DNA from: Craterostigma plantagineum
Lineage: Eukaryota > Streptophyta > Magnoliopsida > Lamiales > Linderniaceae
Direction: 5' to 3'
Assembly: GCA_027422505.1 (NCBI GenBank)
Contig: JAPQWV010000126.1
Span: 1,529,001-1,593,000, forward strand
Length of the DNA: 64,000 bases
The notes under the pieces are model-generated. The model had not been told where the DNA came from. It did not search any database and saw nothing but the letters and a program-made list of their open reading frames with translations. Positions within the stretch are counted from its first letter, which is position 1; every line of letters starts with the position of its first letter. Positions 32,677 through 48,866 of this stretch are shown piece by piece. The position numbers and the translations under genes were made by a program.

Positions 32677-33460
32677 TGTTTTGTGGGATAATAAGTGATA
32701 TGATGGTTTTATTGTGACGGATCGTAATATTTATTTACAAGTTTTGTTGTGATGTGATGATTCTATACTGATAGTCGAGCGAGGTAGTAAAATTGTGCTG
32801 ATTACGATCATAATAATGATATAATTTGGTTGGATTTCCTGACAATGATTCGGAGCATGATTTTGCATTACATCCCCTAATTTGTGTGATGAGTTTTTAT
32901 TAAAATTCACCTGAGATAAGATCTGTGCAAGATATATACAGATATTATTCTCTCTAATCGAAGTACACGAATTCAGGATTTCAAAATTCATAAGCATTTG
33001 AGGTAAAATAACTGTTTTACTTTTTATATATAGCTCTAATGCAAAGTGATATATCAAAGACTAGTTAATATATGTAATAATAATTATAATTCTCATACAA
33101 ACAATAATGGGTCTTCTTCTAGATCCTTCCACGCAATCACGCCATAATATTTGCACTTTTCTTCTCTCTTATAAGATATATAAAGTTTCCGATTTCAGTA
33201 TATCATTTGTATTTTCGGGCCCATCGATTGATATTAATTATTTAAGGTTCCACCCATCTTCTCTTTTTCATATTTTTTTACTAGTTCCAAAACCTTCAAT
33301 TACGTGTGATATATCTAGTAAGACAAATTTAGGTATATCATGTAATAATAATAATTATAATTCTCATAACAAACAATTATGGGACTCTTTTCTATTAGCC
33401 TTACAAGGACCTCATTATTTCTGATAATGGCCTATAGAAAAATAGACAGATTGATATGAT
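32677..33460. other. Spacer between MMP copies 4 and 5
   Basis: Non-coding. 33107-33420 matches the NF-YA/MMP spacer of unit 2 (21195-21500), for example TTTCCGATTTCAGTATAT and TTACGTGTGA, so it is duplicated spacer. Confidence 0.6.
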
Positions 33461-34367
33461 CTACCTAGGGTACAATGCTGTAATTGCCTCGTAATCATCC
33501 TTGTTAGTCTCCCTCCTCTCTCTAACACCAAGCGTAGGCGTCATTACCGCCGTGGTATCATCGCTGTGCAATAGACCCAAAACGTGCCCTATCTCATGCA
33601 ACGCCACGTTGTCCAAATAAAAATCTCCAGAATTATCTTCGTACGTTATCCAATGCTCGTCTTTGTCGAACACCATTCTTCCATCCTTGTATGTAATCTC
33701 GCAAACGCCAGCGTACCTGACTTTCCATCTCCTTTCTCAAAGCTTATCGTTATATCGGGCTTTTCGCCACTCCCAACTTGGATGAAGATTAGGGTACCGC
33801 TCGCCAAAGTCCACTTTCTGAACGCATCGCTTATGGGTTCGAAAGAGTCTGCTCTCGCGGAAGGTTCGAACGCATAGGTAAGGGATCTTATTTTGCTGTC
33901 TGGCCACTTACGCTTCGAGATCTTGTAAAGGGACGACGAGGAGTTTAAGGATGATAATGATGACGTGGCGTTGCTGAGCTGGCGAGGATATACGATGTCG
34001 GGGAAGCCACATCGAGGCTTTGACATTTGGGCTAGGGTTTCTTGGTCTAGGTTCCGCTGATGTTGAGTTTGAAGAATTTTTGGTAGAGCTTTACGGCGGT
34101 TTCTAGGGTTTCGTCGAAGGTGTTGCTGTTTAGGGTTTTGGTATCAGTTGTTGTGTCTATGTAGCCGAGGGCTTTGAGGTATTTCTTCACGAAGATGGTT
34201 TCTTTTGCTTGGGACCCTTTTCGGGTGCCGTTTAGGTTTTTCAAGAAGTCGAATGGTGTTGTTGAGTTATCTCCGTCGATCGTCACCTTCGATAGGTCAT
34301 AAGCTTCGTGACGAGCGATGAACAAGGAAAGAGAAATGAGTAGAGCGAAGATGTATGCAGTGGCCAT
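33461..34367 (-). pseudogene. Matrix metalloproteinase, copy 5 (two frameshifts)
   Basis: Very close to copy 2. Start, signal peptide and propeptide are intact to about 34050, where one G is missing (CTAGGTTCC for CTAGGGTTCC of paralogues). The PRCGFPD switch and catalytic domain continue in a second frame to about 33690, where CTTCCATCCTTGTATGTAA replaces the GTAGGCAA version and shifts frame again. The zinc site HEIGHVLGLLHS is intact in the third frame; the Met-turn is AVMTP. Not functional as read. Confidence 0.87.
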
Positions 34368-34974
34368 TGAGACAGTAGATAATAGTGAGAATGGATGGGT
34401 TCTTGTGATGGATTGTAGTGCTTATTTATAGGGCTGTGATATGATGTAATTCTATGTTGATAGTCAAGGTAGTATTATATATAGAATATTACAAGTGGAA
34501 ATTCTATTGGCATCCCCTAATTAAAATATATCTCATGATTCATATGTAAATATTAAATCATTAATTTTTTTTTTTCGGAAGGAAATCATTAAATATTATT
34601 CTTTGCTTGAAAAAAAAAAGGAAAACTGCAACTCATTAATAGATTTAAGTTTAACTGGGCCTGACCCACCTTCTATGGGCCTACTATTCCAAGGACCGAG
34701 CTCGTGGATGATGGCTCAGGGGTCAAAAACCTGCTCGTTGTTTGGGCTCGAAAAATTTAGACTCGAGCCCTTTTCTAAGGCCTGGTCGGGCCAGCCAGGC
34801 CACAGGCTTGTGCACAAAATTTTCAGCTCTGTCCATTAATTAAGACACAAGCGAGCGGATTCCGATTTCGTATAGTGATGGTTCTTACATTGCAACAACA
34901 TATCATCTATATATAGCAATTTCTTGTTTTTGCCATTCGAAAGAAATATCGGTGAGGTCTATGAGTTTTGTTGA

Positions 34975-35160
34975 TTTATTATAACCTTATCTCCATGAAT
35001 CTCGACACCAACACGCCCTGAGGAGGGCCACGGGCACGGGCGGTCGCTTTGTCAAGAAATCCCAAGGGCAAGAAACAACTGGCAATAGCTCACCTAAGCG
35101 GGTCGGAATCTTCTGAGCGTCAAAATGCCAACTACAAAATGTTGCGATCAGATTTACAAG
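34975..35160 (+). pseudogene. NF-YA last-exon relic, second
   Basis: Matches the final NF-YA exon (CATGAATCTCGACACCAACA, GAGGGCCACGGGCACGGGCG, AAGAAATCCCAAGGGCAAGA). The acceptor is TTATAA where the gene has TTACAG, and frameshifts follow. It is cut off at ~35160 by a GC-rich repeat (35165-35290). It lies upstream of MMP copy 6, the same arrangement as in the 23-kb unit. Confidence 0.8.
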
Positions 35161-35300
35161 TAGGTTGTCAATGGGGCGAGGATTCCCCGCGGGGATCCGC
35201 CCCGAATAGGACGGGGAATCCCCGCTATCTGCCCCTGCAGGGCAGGGAACGGGGAATAGTTTTCCCCACGGATTCCCTGCCCCGTCAACGATAATTAAAA
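35161..35300. mobile_element. GC-rich MITE end (GGGGATTCCCCG type)
   Basis: A dense run of GGGGAATCCCCG-like motifs bounded by GTTGTCAATGGGGCG and CCCCGTCAACG, which are inverse of each other. It resembles the ends of the element at 29783-30165. The whole may be one compact element. Confidence 0.45.
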
Positions 35301-35403
35301 TAATATTTATTGTATTCAACTAATATTATTAGAAGATAAATAATATTAAAGTATACATTTAATTATACTGAAATTATTTAAGTATGATTAAACTATAGTT
35401 TTA

Positions 35404-35634
35404 ATACTCCATCCATCCCGTTATCTTTATCACATATATTGGTGGACACGCAAATTAAAATAGTATTATAATAATAATATAGTACAATGAAAATTTTGAC
35501 ACGTCTTTAAGAATATTTAATATTATTATATTGATTGTTTGTGATAATTTTTTTGCTAAATAAAGAATGATGATAAAATTATTGGGACGCCCGAAATGGA
35601 AAAATGTGATAAAATTAGCAGGACAGAGGGAGGA
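35404..35634. mobile_element. Stowaway-like MITE
   Basis: Terminal repeats TACTCCATCCATCCCG and AGGACAGAGGGAGG match the CTCCCTCCGTCCC family also seen at 4855-5114. AT-rich, non-coding. A Helitron-type 5' end on the minus strand (TCTATACTCTTATATAA) lies just beyond, near 35715. Confidence 0.6.
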
Positions 35635-36423
35635 AATAGAAGGAAATTGTAAATAAATTGACAAACCAAATTTGGCAGTTTATAGCCACACCCTAGACCA
35701 ATTATATAAGAGTATAGAATAATATTTAGGTGTGCGCATAAAATAAAAATTGGTTGATAGTAGGCGGTTTTGAATTTAGTATAATCAGAATAAAATTAGA
35801 GACATAAAGGTATAATTAAATAAAAAGTTGTTTTGCAGTTCCATAAAGGATTAAATTGTAATTAGACACGGTTGACATACTAATTAAATTAAGCAAGTTA
35901 CTTTGATACCATGAGCCATAGTGGATTAAATTGTAATTAGACACGGCTGACATACTAATTAAATTGTAATTAAACACGGTTGACATTAAGTTAAGCCAAT
36001 ATTATTATAAATTCCAATAATCATCATCCACTGTTTCGGTCAGATATATATTCCACACAAAGTCATCGTATTCCCCACACTTTCATAGATGACAAAAATA
36101 GTTAATTCACCAAGACCTTAAAATGAAATCCCATTTCACCAAAAAGAGAAAAAAAAATATAAGAGGTTATTGAGTATCCGAGTTTCGTGAGGTGGGTTTT
36201 GAGCTGAGAGAGGCCTTTTCCAGTAGTTCAATTTCAGGCGTTCGTTAGGGTTCTGCTTATAATCGTACTACAACCGATTAATTGCGACCGAGTTCGACAT
36301 TTGTGATATAGTAGTTATAATTTAAATAGAGACAATGGGAGGGACTTGTTCTAGCCTTACCAAAGGACGCACCATGCATTCTGATAATAACCGACATAGA
36401 TGGTAAGATCGATAGATCGATCT
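35635..36423. other. Intergenic DNA downstream of MMP copy 6
   Basis: AT-rich. The phrase TTAAATTGTAATTAGACACGG repeats at 35851, 35927 and (with a change) 35965, a short direct-repeat cluster. No gene was seen. Confidence 0.45.
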
Positions 36424-37311
36424 CTACTTAGGGTACATTGCGTTTATTGCATTGTGGTCATCGATACTAAACTGCCTCGCCTCTCTAATACCAAAAGAGG
36501 GAGCCATTACCGCCTTTGGATCTCCGCTATGTAAGAGCCCTAAAAGGTGCCCTATCTCATGCAACGCCACAAATTCCACATAAAAATCTCCGTTCTTAAC
36601 TTCGTATGTTATCCAATCCTCGTCCTGGTCGAACACCATTCTCCCATCCGTCGGCAAATAGGCATACGCCAGCTCACCGTGTCTGCCATCTGATTTGTCG
36701 AAGCTTATCTCTATATCGGAAAGCGGGACGTTCCAAATGCGTACGAATCTGAAGTGAGAATTCGCTTGCCAGACATCGAAAGCATCTCTTATGGGGTCGA
36801 AAGAGTCCGCCCTGGTGAAAGATTTGAACGCGTAAGTTAGGGTTCTTTTGTTGTCTGGCCACTTTCGTTTCGAGAGCTTGTAGAGGGACGAGTTGAAGGA
36901 TGATGACGTGGCGTTGCTGAGCTGGCCAGGGTAAATATCGGCGAAGCCACAGCGAGGCTTTGACATCTCGGCTAGGGTTTCTTTGTCTAGGGTTCCACTG
37001 ATGTTTAGCCTGAAGAACTTTTGGTAAAGCTTTACGGCAGATTCTAGGGTTTCGTCGAACGTATTGTTCTCTAGGGTTTTGGGATCGGTTGCTGTGTCTA
37101 TGTAGCCGAGGGTTTTGAGGTATTTCTTCACGGCGATGATTTCTTTCGCTTGGGACCCTTTTTGGGTGCCGTGTAGATTATTCAAGAAATCGAATGGTGT
37201 TGTTGTTGGGGTATTAGCTCCATTGATCGTCGCTTTCGATAGGTCGTAAGCTTCGTGACGAGCAATGAAGAAGGAAAGGGAAATGAAGAGACCGAAGATG
37301 TATGTGGCCAT
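36424..37311 (-). CDS. Matrix metalloproteinase, copy 6 (295 aa, intact, intronless)
   Basis: Signal peptide MATYIFGLFISLSFFIARHE; propeptide; cysteine switch changed to PRCGFADI (Cys121 kept, the Pro before Asp is Ala); catalytic domain with SFDKSDGRHGELAYAYLP, zinc site HEIGHLLGLLHS (His251, His255, His261) and Met-turn AVMAP; ends AMYPK. A TATA box CTATAAATAAAC lies ~70 bp upstream of the ATG. A secreted zinc protease by family. The Pro-to-Ala change in the switch could loosen latency, an inference. Divergent from copies 1, 2, 3 and 5, so an older duplicate. Confidence 0.92.
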   Translation of the reverse strand: MATYIFGLFISLSFFIARHEAYDLSKATINGANTPTTTPFDFLNNLHGTQKGSQAKEIIAVKKYLKTLGYIDTATDPKTLENNTFDETLESAVKLYQKFFRLNISGTLDKETLAEMSKPRCGFADIYPGQLSNATSSSFNSSLYKLSKRKWPDNKRTLTYAFKSFTRADSFDPIRDAFDVWQANSHFRFVRIWNVPLSDIEISFDKSDGRHGELAYAYLPTDGRMVFDQDEDWITYEVKNGDFYVEFVALHEIGHLLGLLHSGDPKAVMAPSFGIREARQFSIDDHNAINAMYPK

Positions 37312-37558
37312 TGTTGTGTGAGATTGTATTGTAAGTAAAAGAAAGTGGATGGTTTTCTTGTGATGGGATCGCAGTGTTTATTTATAGGGCTGTAAGGTAA
37401 GAGTTCAACATTAGTTTATTTATTGTGATGATTATTATCTTAATAACTATTGAATTAGGTTGGATTCGGACAATATGACTCAGAGCATGATTTCTTTCAT
37501 CACCTAATATGTGTAATATTAGTTTTAATTCAATTCACCTGAGATAAGATTTGTATAA

Positions 37559-37595
<37 letters not shown>

Positions 37596-38181
37596 TATTA
37601 TCTAGATTTTAAATCTTTATTTTATCATCTAAAAAAGAGAGAACAATGAAAGTAAATATTATATATTAAAAGTACAACATCAAATTTGGGGTTTCGAGAA
37701 ACAAAATTTATAAGGATTTGAGGTAAAATAATGGTTTTACTTTTAGCTCTAATGATATGACAAATATCCAATATAACAGCGCACAGACCATACGTACTAT
37801 TGTAATAAATTCAATATCAGTCACTTTCATGAATCACAAAAATAAATGAATTCAGCAAGCCCTTGAAATGATATATCAAGAGGTGATGTGTGGTTCGGAA
37901 TGTTGTTATCATATTGAAATTGGACGACGGTAACAAATAATATATAAGGTTGTTGGATTCGGAGAATCATGACGACTCTACGTATGATTGTATTTAAATT
38001 ACCCATCATAAATAGGAAATTTTCAGTTACTGATATTAACCTACGACTTCGATACAACCGTAATATATATAGTAATCATAATTTCCAAAGAAAAACAAAT
38101 GGATAGTTGTTCTAGCCTTTAGCAAAGACGACGACCCAATCATCTCATAACCTCTAAAAAAAGCATCATAAAATCGATAAT
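37312..38181. other. Spacer between MMP copies 6 and 7
   Basis: Non-coding. Contains a (TA)n tract at 37561-37589 and MMP-type promoter DNA. No other gene was seen. Confidence 0.5.
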
Positions 38182-38960
38182 CTACTTAGGGTACATCGCC
38201 ATTATATTGCACGGTATCATCCATATCAAACACCCTTTCCTCTCTTACACGCGGATAGTTGTTCATGCATCGCCAGACGCATTACAAATTAATAAACTCT
38301 CCCTCCTTTTTCACGTACGTTATCCAATCCTCGTCCTCGTCGAAAACAGTCCTTCCATTCACTGGAAAATAGCCGCGGGCCAGCGTATCATACTTACTTA
38401 CCATCTCCCTTCGCAAAGCTTATCCCACAAGCCTGCTGTAGAAACATGTGAGAAGTTGAAGTAAGAATTCGAGTCCCACCATTGATAGCCTTCGCTATAG
38501 GGGCGAAAGCGTCAGCTTTAGCAGAAGATTGAAGCGCATAAGTTAGGCGTCTTTTGCTGTCAGGCCACCTATACAGCTCAGTGAGGTTGTAGAGAGACGA
38601 TCAGAATGCTGACGTGGCGCCGCTGTAATAAAAGTCGCGAGGGGTTAGCATCTTGGCTAGGGTTTCTTGGTCTAGGGTTCCGCTGATTCTGAGCTTGAAG
38701 AATTTTTGGTAGAGTTTGTAACGCTTCGCTGTCTAGGGTTTGAGGGGTCGAGCTTATATATGCCTAGCAGGGCGATGATTTATTTTGCTTGGGAATCTTT
38801 TGGGTGGCGTTTAGATTATTCCGGAAATCGAAGGGCGACGATGGGAATGTTTTCATATTATATTCGTGGATTGTCGCTTTCGATAGGTCGTAAGCTTCGA
38901 GGCGAGCGGTGAAGAAGGAAAGAGAAACGAAAATGGTGAGGAAAGAATGAAGAGCATTGT
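38182..38960 (-). pseudogene. Matrix metalloproteinase, copy 7 (strongly decayed)
   Basis: Recognisable only by alignment to copies 4 and 6: C-terminal TACCCTAAGTAG, GGATTGGATAACGTACGTG, the propeptide phrase CTCAGAATCAGCGGAACCC and the signal-peptide region. Large deletions removed the zinc site, most of the propeptide and the cysteine switch. A TATA-like CTATAAATAAAC remains upstream. This is the oldest wreck of the array. Confidence 0.8.
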
Positions 38961-39813
38961 CATGAGAGGCGATGGATCGTAGTGTTTATTTATAGGGCTG
39001 TGGTCACTTAAAATGGAATAGGTTGTGATCATATTAATGATATATTTGGGCGAATATGGTAATAGTTGAGGTTTGATTTCACTTCACTTATGGAGATTCC
39101 GTGCAAGATTTGCTGATATAAAATTACTGACAAGTGACACCTTATAGATGATTTCCACTGTGTGTGTGGAAATATATCAAATTACCTTACGTTTTAAACA
39201 TTTTTTTTATTAATTAAATCGCTTAAAAATAACAGTTTCATTTATATTTAAACTTGAAGAAAATTAAAATACTAATGGTAAATTATAATTAATCAATTAA
39301 GGATAAAATTGTAATAAAACCTATCAAATTGACAGACCAATAGTTTGACAGTTTTTATCCGGAGTATAGATTAGAATCATTATATTATCAAATTATAGCA
39401 TCAAAGTTTGTACTAACTCTAATGTGAGGAAAATAACCAATATTTACTTTGGGATTTGCGTGATTATGTTCAAGTAAATATTAACAGTACTAACCTAATG
39501 TGATGAAATCTAAATAATAGATATACTCTACCATTGGCTGTGTCCATATCAGCCAAAGAATTGATCTTTACTGAAAACATAAAATACAGAAATATAGAGC
39601 CAAATTCCCATATCAGCCACTGAAATACACATAATCAATAATTCCAGAAATCCCTTTGTATAAACTATTAAATCACCATTTCACCAAAAAAAAGAAAACA
39701 TAAAATTGTAATCACCTATAACAATCAAACCCTCCTATAAAAATTTCCCATTCCAAATTTCCCATAAAGATATACACACAAGCTATTCACCACTATTAAA
39801 AAAATATATAATT
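38961..39813. other. Intergenic DNA, MMP array to hexokinase-like gene
   Basis: AT-rich. A Helitron-type 5' end on the minus strand, A|TCTATACTCCGG, lies at 39374 and a CCACACACACAGTGG hairpin near 39155. This suggests a ~230-bp mini-Helitron, but a CTAG terminus was not found. Confidence 0.45.
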
Positions 39814-43178
<3,365 letters not shown>

Positions 43179-43460
43179 ATACTACAGAAAATTCAATAAA
43201 CAAACAATGGAAATCTCCTTTTTTGTCGTTGCTTTGATCACACACCAAAGAAAAGAAACAAGGGAAATAAGGAGAATCAATCGACCATGACGAGTGATGG
43301 AATTTTATTTCTCTATTATTACGAGTCTTTTTCTTCTTTTGTGGGGGGACTGTGCAGAAACGAAGACGAGAGATTTTCTTTGATGTTTTTTATTTTCTTG
43401 AGTGTAGAGATAGAGAGAAGGAAAGCGAACTGTCGGGTACTTATATAAGGTTACTGAAAT
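43179..43460 (-). promoter_or_regulatory. Promoter and 5' leader of the hexokinase-like gene
   Basis: The minus strand has CCTTATATAAG (43439-43449), a good TATA box, about 260 bp upstream of the ATG, giving a ~230-bp leader. No other site is called. Confidence 0.5.
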
Positions 43461-46400
43461 GACGGATTTACCCATATGAATTTGGTGAAATGACGGATTT
43501 GGGCGCCTAATGGACGTGTGTTTTTATTTTTCTAGTTTGACCGGTTGAAACATATTAATATCTTTTTCCTTTTTTCTAAAAACTTTATCGTTGTAATGAC
43601 CTTAATACCCATTGATGTCTTTTATCAAACAGTGTGGTTGCTACAAGGATGACGAATTAATGTCTCTTTAGTTATAAAAACAATTTGCGATTATAGTAAT
43701 CTGTATATCTTTGACTGATATTTTTAAATAATAATTCACGTTGTTTTCTATTCTCCTTTTAATTGCGTTGTCTATTAAACAGTCCCCTTATTTATTTTCA
43801 TAATACAACAAATAGTAGGTACAATATTACGAACCATGGCCATTAATGTCATTTCACCGCAAAGGGTGGGAATGGGATTTACCTTTTTTCCTTCTGATTT
43901 CTCTCAAAATACCCTCTGACAATAATTTTAAATAAATAAAAGAATCATATTTTCTGTTCGTTTTGTTGTGTCTCGACACGTATTTAATTTACGGTCTTTT
44001 ATACCCTAAAATAAACTAAGAATGTACAGGAAGTAATAACATTAAATTGGATAATATTGAACAACGATACTACACTTAAGTGCGATAATTTAATTTTTAA
44101 TTTAGGAAAAATAAATAACTGGAAATTAAAATAATATTATTCTCATTTTCAGCTGTGGGGGACAAAGACATGCACAAGAGGCGAAACGGCGTCGGAGTAG
44201 CTGCGTATTTTCATTTTCCGTACGATTTTATTTTACTTTATTATTATTTTTTTATATTATGGCGATGCCAGCTGTACTCCGCTAATTCCAGCTGTGCACA
44301 AAAAAAGCAATTGCACCAAAACGCAGTACGTTACACTCTTACAGTTTGTATCAGCTGTCGCCACCACATAATTCATTTTTTTTTTATTTCCCCTTTTCTA
44401 TTATATCATAATTTATTAATATTATTTTATTTGTTGGATAATCAGATGTTTGAAAATATTAGTGTTCGGGTCAACGTTCAACCATTCATTCATTTATGTA
44501 ACTATTTTTCCATAAGAATGTCTATTTATTTCATTGACTGTTCTAGAAGATCGTTGAATATTTTTCAAGTATTTGGCGGGTCACCTAAATGGGTTTGCTA
44601 AATAAATATAGATATACTGTTTTTAAGACTTGGCTGAAAAATATTTCTAATTTATTCATGATCTTGATGGATGAATTCACAGGCGTTGGATACGCTGAAA
44701 ATTATATTGAGAACTACATAAATCGTTGACTCGATTCGCCGTTGTGGTGTGGGACTCCACGAATAAAGTAGATTTTTCCCACGCTTTAAACACGTGGTGA
44801 ACAGAAGCACTAATTTTGCTTTTTCTATTTTTAATATTATCAAATTGTTAAGACCATAACATAACTTTTGTTTAATTCCTTGTAATGTCGTATTATTTTA
44901 TAGTGTTTAATGTACAACATCACTTTAGTTATTATCTGTGTCACTTTCACATAGACTCTTCTTACAGTACCAAACATGTTACTTTTTTATGATTATCACA
45001 CATAATGCTAATTGCGCCAATTAAATTACCTTTGCAAATGACAAGCACATGATAGTCACGACAAATTAATAATTACAATAATAACGATAATAATAATAAA
45101 AAATAAATAATAATTGGTAACAATAACAACATAAAGGACCAAAAGTACTTTAGGAGAATGTAAATAATTGGTTGTGTGCAAGGTAAGTGTGAAGCGTCAA
45201 CTCTCGTGACAGTGCATATTTATTGCAGTTACTACCATTTATTAATTCCCAACCATTACTTTTTTTATTTTTAAGTTCTTTATTTATGAAATGTCTTTTT
45301 GCTAATAAGAGCATCAACCTTAACCAATAAGAGCATCACATGATGCCACGACAATCGTTGTCGAATATAATTACTATGCATAATTGTTTTCAATGTATGA
45401 ATTATTCTTGGTTGGTAGTCCGCCTACTATCTATAATATAATGTAGTGTATTATTTCGATTGGAAAGAAAAATAAAATTATTAATGGTGTCAACTAAATG
45501 TGGTCATTTCGTATGGGGATATAAATCAGCTTGCAATTGGAAGTGATCGTTCCATAGCCGAATGTAAAGTTTATATCATTACTGAAATATTCAGAATGTA
45601 AAGACTATCGCTGATATTGTGTATGGATAGATAAAAAAAAATAAAATTAACTATTGGCAGAAGTCATGGATTGCATCATTAAATGATGCCTTATAATTCA
45701 AAATTTGCTGTGTAGGATCAATTATGTACATCTGTTTATTTTCAAAAGAGTAAATATGTCTCATTATGGTGATATTAACGTCAGTGTTTTCTTATACATC
45801 ATTGATGAAAATTTAGCGTTGCATGCTTTTTATGATATCGTAATATATTCATTCAGTTGAGTACCCCTAAACACCCAAACTCGAACTTGAATATCAGTAT
45901 TATAATTTATAATGAGTATCATCGCCTTAAAAATAAATGGAAGTTGCCAATAAAGGAATATTTTATATAAAGTAGACAGTTAAATGACTAGAAAAGGATT
46001 AAAAGACGGACGACAGAAGCCATCTTGAAAAAAAAAATTAAGTACTATTGCAAAAAAATCACTACATGTATGAATTCTCTCAAATGAGTTTATAGTTAAT
46101 CTTTTCTCTAAAATCATAAAATTTAAAAAGTATTATTGGGCATTTGGGCTCACCAGCTTGAATGCAAAGTTAAATAAAATTCTCCAAAACATATATTATT
46201 GTTTCTTCATACGCGTACGCGTTTCAGCTTTTCAACTTGCTCTATATACATTTATTATTTGTCAAATAATAAACCTTAACCCTCCTCATGAACCAAGACA
46301 ATGAAAGAAAAGAGTAAAACAATTTTTCTTTTCAAAAGAATAAATCTTTCACTATCAATATTACGTAACCCAGCGTTGATATACTAACCTTTACGAAGGA

Positions 46401-47943
46401 GCCGCCACACAAGTGGCCTTAATACAGACATTTTATTTGACCAAATTTATTAGCTAGTTCACAAATACGAAAGCAAGTAATTATTAAATAGGCTTTACAC
46501 ATGGAGACTATACAAAAGGCTCCCAAACACATCCAATGGATGAGATTTGTTTTATATCTCTTGTAGAATTAGTTGTGAGATTTCCTTGGGCTCGCTCTTT
46601 CATGAAAAATCTATGCTCTTTTGAATAATTATAGAGATGGGTGGGGTATGCCTACAACGAGGGAAGTATTATTATATGGGTGGTGTTTAATAATTAATAA
46701 TTATTAAGAAAAGTCGGGTTATGTAATCAAACCCTACTTAGGTTTAGATCCCTGCCAAGTATACAAAGGATATCCTTATAAATTTATTACATGTTTCCTT
46801 ACAAAGTTATGGTAAATCTAGCCGTATTATAAAGAAAATTCGTCATTATTTATATATAGATAGTTTTCTCAAAAAGAAACAAAACAAGAAGAAAAAAAAA
46901 GATGTATTAAAATCACAAAACGGCTTATAATTCATCGTTTCGTTGATATATGAAAGTAACCATTCGAGTTTATCTAGAGTGACGTGGAGATAGATGATCC
47001 TCAGAATATAACGTGGAGCATAGTTTGATTATGATGTAAATGTATCTCTCGAATGTATTTTCTTTTCTTGGTCAAGTTAAAGGCTATATTAGCTTTAGCT
47101 GAAAATACTTTTAGTATCAAAGACTTTGCTACTGTTTGAGAAGTGTATTGTCGTCAAACCAACGTGCCTTTTAAATGACATAATTATGGATCTAAGTGGG
47201 GCTCATCGCAATCCAAACCAGTCAAATGAGTAATTCTTCTAAGATTATAAATTAATACCATTTTTATTCTCTCCACCCTTTCTCAACCAAAAACAAGAAA
47301 AAAAAAAAAAATCATCAGTTTTTGGCTTCATGATTTAATAATATTTACTAATTTAATAACTACAGCTGTCACCTTTTGAACACTGACTTTACATATATAT
47401 ATATCTCCTAATATATAAAGAGTCAAATTGCAAATTTTCTTTTCGTGAGATTTGTGGCCACGTATTTCCCGACAGGCGAGCACACTGTTTGACTTTCCGT
47501 TGACCTTTGACAAACTATTTTCTTACTTGAGGTGCTTGAGATATTTATATAGATCGAGCTAATATGAACTGTGTGATATTCATAATTATTACTTATCCTT
47601 CACTTGTTCATTTGTTCGAATTATATCCACGAAAATAATTAATTGTTTTACGTATTTCAAATGATAATAAATAAAGTTATGGATTCATGTGCTAATCCGA
47701 CATATAAAATTACTTTTAATATAAAGTACTAGAAATCGTTCCTATAATTGTGAGCCTTATTGAGAGAATTTGTTCAGCCTACATTGGGCTTATGAAAGGC
47801 CCATTAATAAAATGTTAACAGCTAACGACATGACAGTATCCTACCACTCGGATTTGTTTGGTAATGAATTTCATAATAACATACAAAGATTTTCGTCTTC
47901 TGCCTTTCAGTTCTAATAATTAATAGTAGAATGATTATTAAGA
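43461..47943. other. Gene-poor intergenic DNA
   Basis: 4.5 kb of AT-rich DNA. The longest ORF (44155-44601, 148 codons) is Phe/Tyr/Ile-rich, as expected of AT-rich noise, and has no recognisable domain. TAA/TAATAA-rich stretch at 45060-45115. No LTR, tRNA or protein gene recognised. Confidence 0.5.
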
Positions 47944-48202
47944 CTAGTACTTTTAGCACAGTCTATGTGCGTACAAAAATATAAAATTAATTATTACTAT
48001 ATGATTTTAATAAATTATACACTAAAAACAGAAGGATGTGGTTATTATGAATTCTAAAGCTAGTTGGTTTAATAAATTTTTTAAATATTTGATATACTAA
48101 AAATAAAATGAGGTGTTAAAGAAGAAAAATTTTGATTAACCAATTTTGACAGACCAATTTACAGTTTTAAACCTCCTTAGACTCTTTATATAAGAGTACA
48201 GA
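47944..48202 (-). mobile_element. Mini-Helitron (259 bp)
   Basis: Minus strand: 5' end A|TCTGTACTCTTATATAAAGAG; 3' end hairpin GCACATAGACTGTGC followed by TAAAAGTACTAG|T. Complete Helitron signature (TC start, hairpin, CTAG, A-T site). No coding content. Same family as 6795-6996 and 6999-7223. Confidence 0.8.
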
Positions 48203-48548
48203 TTAAGACTTAAATCGTGGCTTGTTGAATCATAGTTTATTTTTATGAATGAAATAAAGACTTTAATACTACGACTATTATTCTTTAATTTAACTACAAA
48301 AAATTATATGAAAAATTATCGACTATGTGAAAATAAATAATATTCCGCTAAATACAGTTGGATCGGATCATAAAAATGGGCGGTTGCGTTGGTTGAATAA
48401 TATAACTTCCGATGTTTTATTTGATAGCCATCCCCAAAAGATATAAATAGACAGGACAACCAATTACATAGAAGTTGAGTTAGTGTACAGCGCCATCAAT
48501 CATAAATAATATTCATGTCATCTGCTTTTCCAAGCAATAATTTCATGA

Positions 48549-48866
48549 GGAAATATTTGTTCAGTCCCCTGTCAGGTCTGAAATTTTTGTTCAGGCCCTG
48601 TCAGAAAAAAAGATTAGTTTTAAGGACCCGATTATTCAGTAACAATTGATTGGTCTGCAGTAACAATTCATTGTTCCCACAATAACAGTACATTGTTATG
48701 AAAATAACAGAAAACGATCATGCGATAACAATTCATACACACTTTATAACAGTTGGTCCTTAGCTTTAAATTTTACGAAAAGTTGATCCTTTAAACTAAA
48801 ATTTTTTCTTTAAAGGTCCTGAAAACTATTTTTAATCACTTTTGGGGCCTGAATGATAATTTACCC
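48549..48866. mobile_element. MITE, GGGCCTGAA family, third copy
   Basis: The right end GGGGCCTGAATGATAATTT is the inverse of the GGGTAAATTATCATTCAGGCC end. The left end is TTTGTTCAGTCCCCTG-like, with a duplicated TTTGTTCAGGCCCTG. Contains TAACAATTCATTGTTC units. It resembles the inverse of 14267-14581 along its length. Confidence 0.65.

Noticed and set aside
32677..33057. 108-codon ORF upstream of MMP copy 4
   Set aside because: Runs through promoter-type DNA, no domain, composition of AT-rich noise.
44155..44601. 148-codon ORF in the gene-poor region
   Set aside because: AT-driven Phe/Tyr/Ile composition, no homology or domain recognised, no convincing promoter or splice context.
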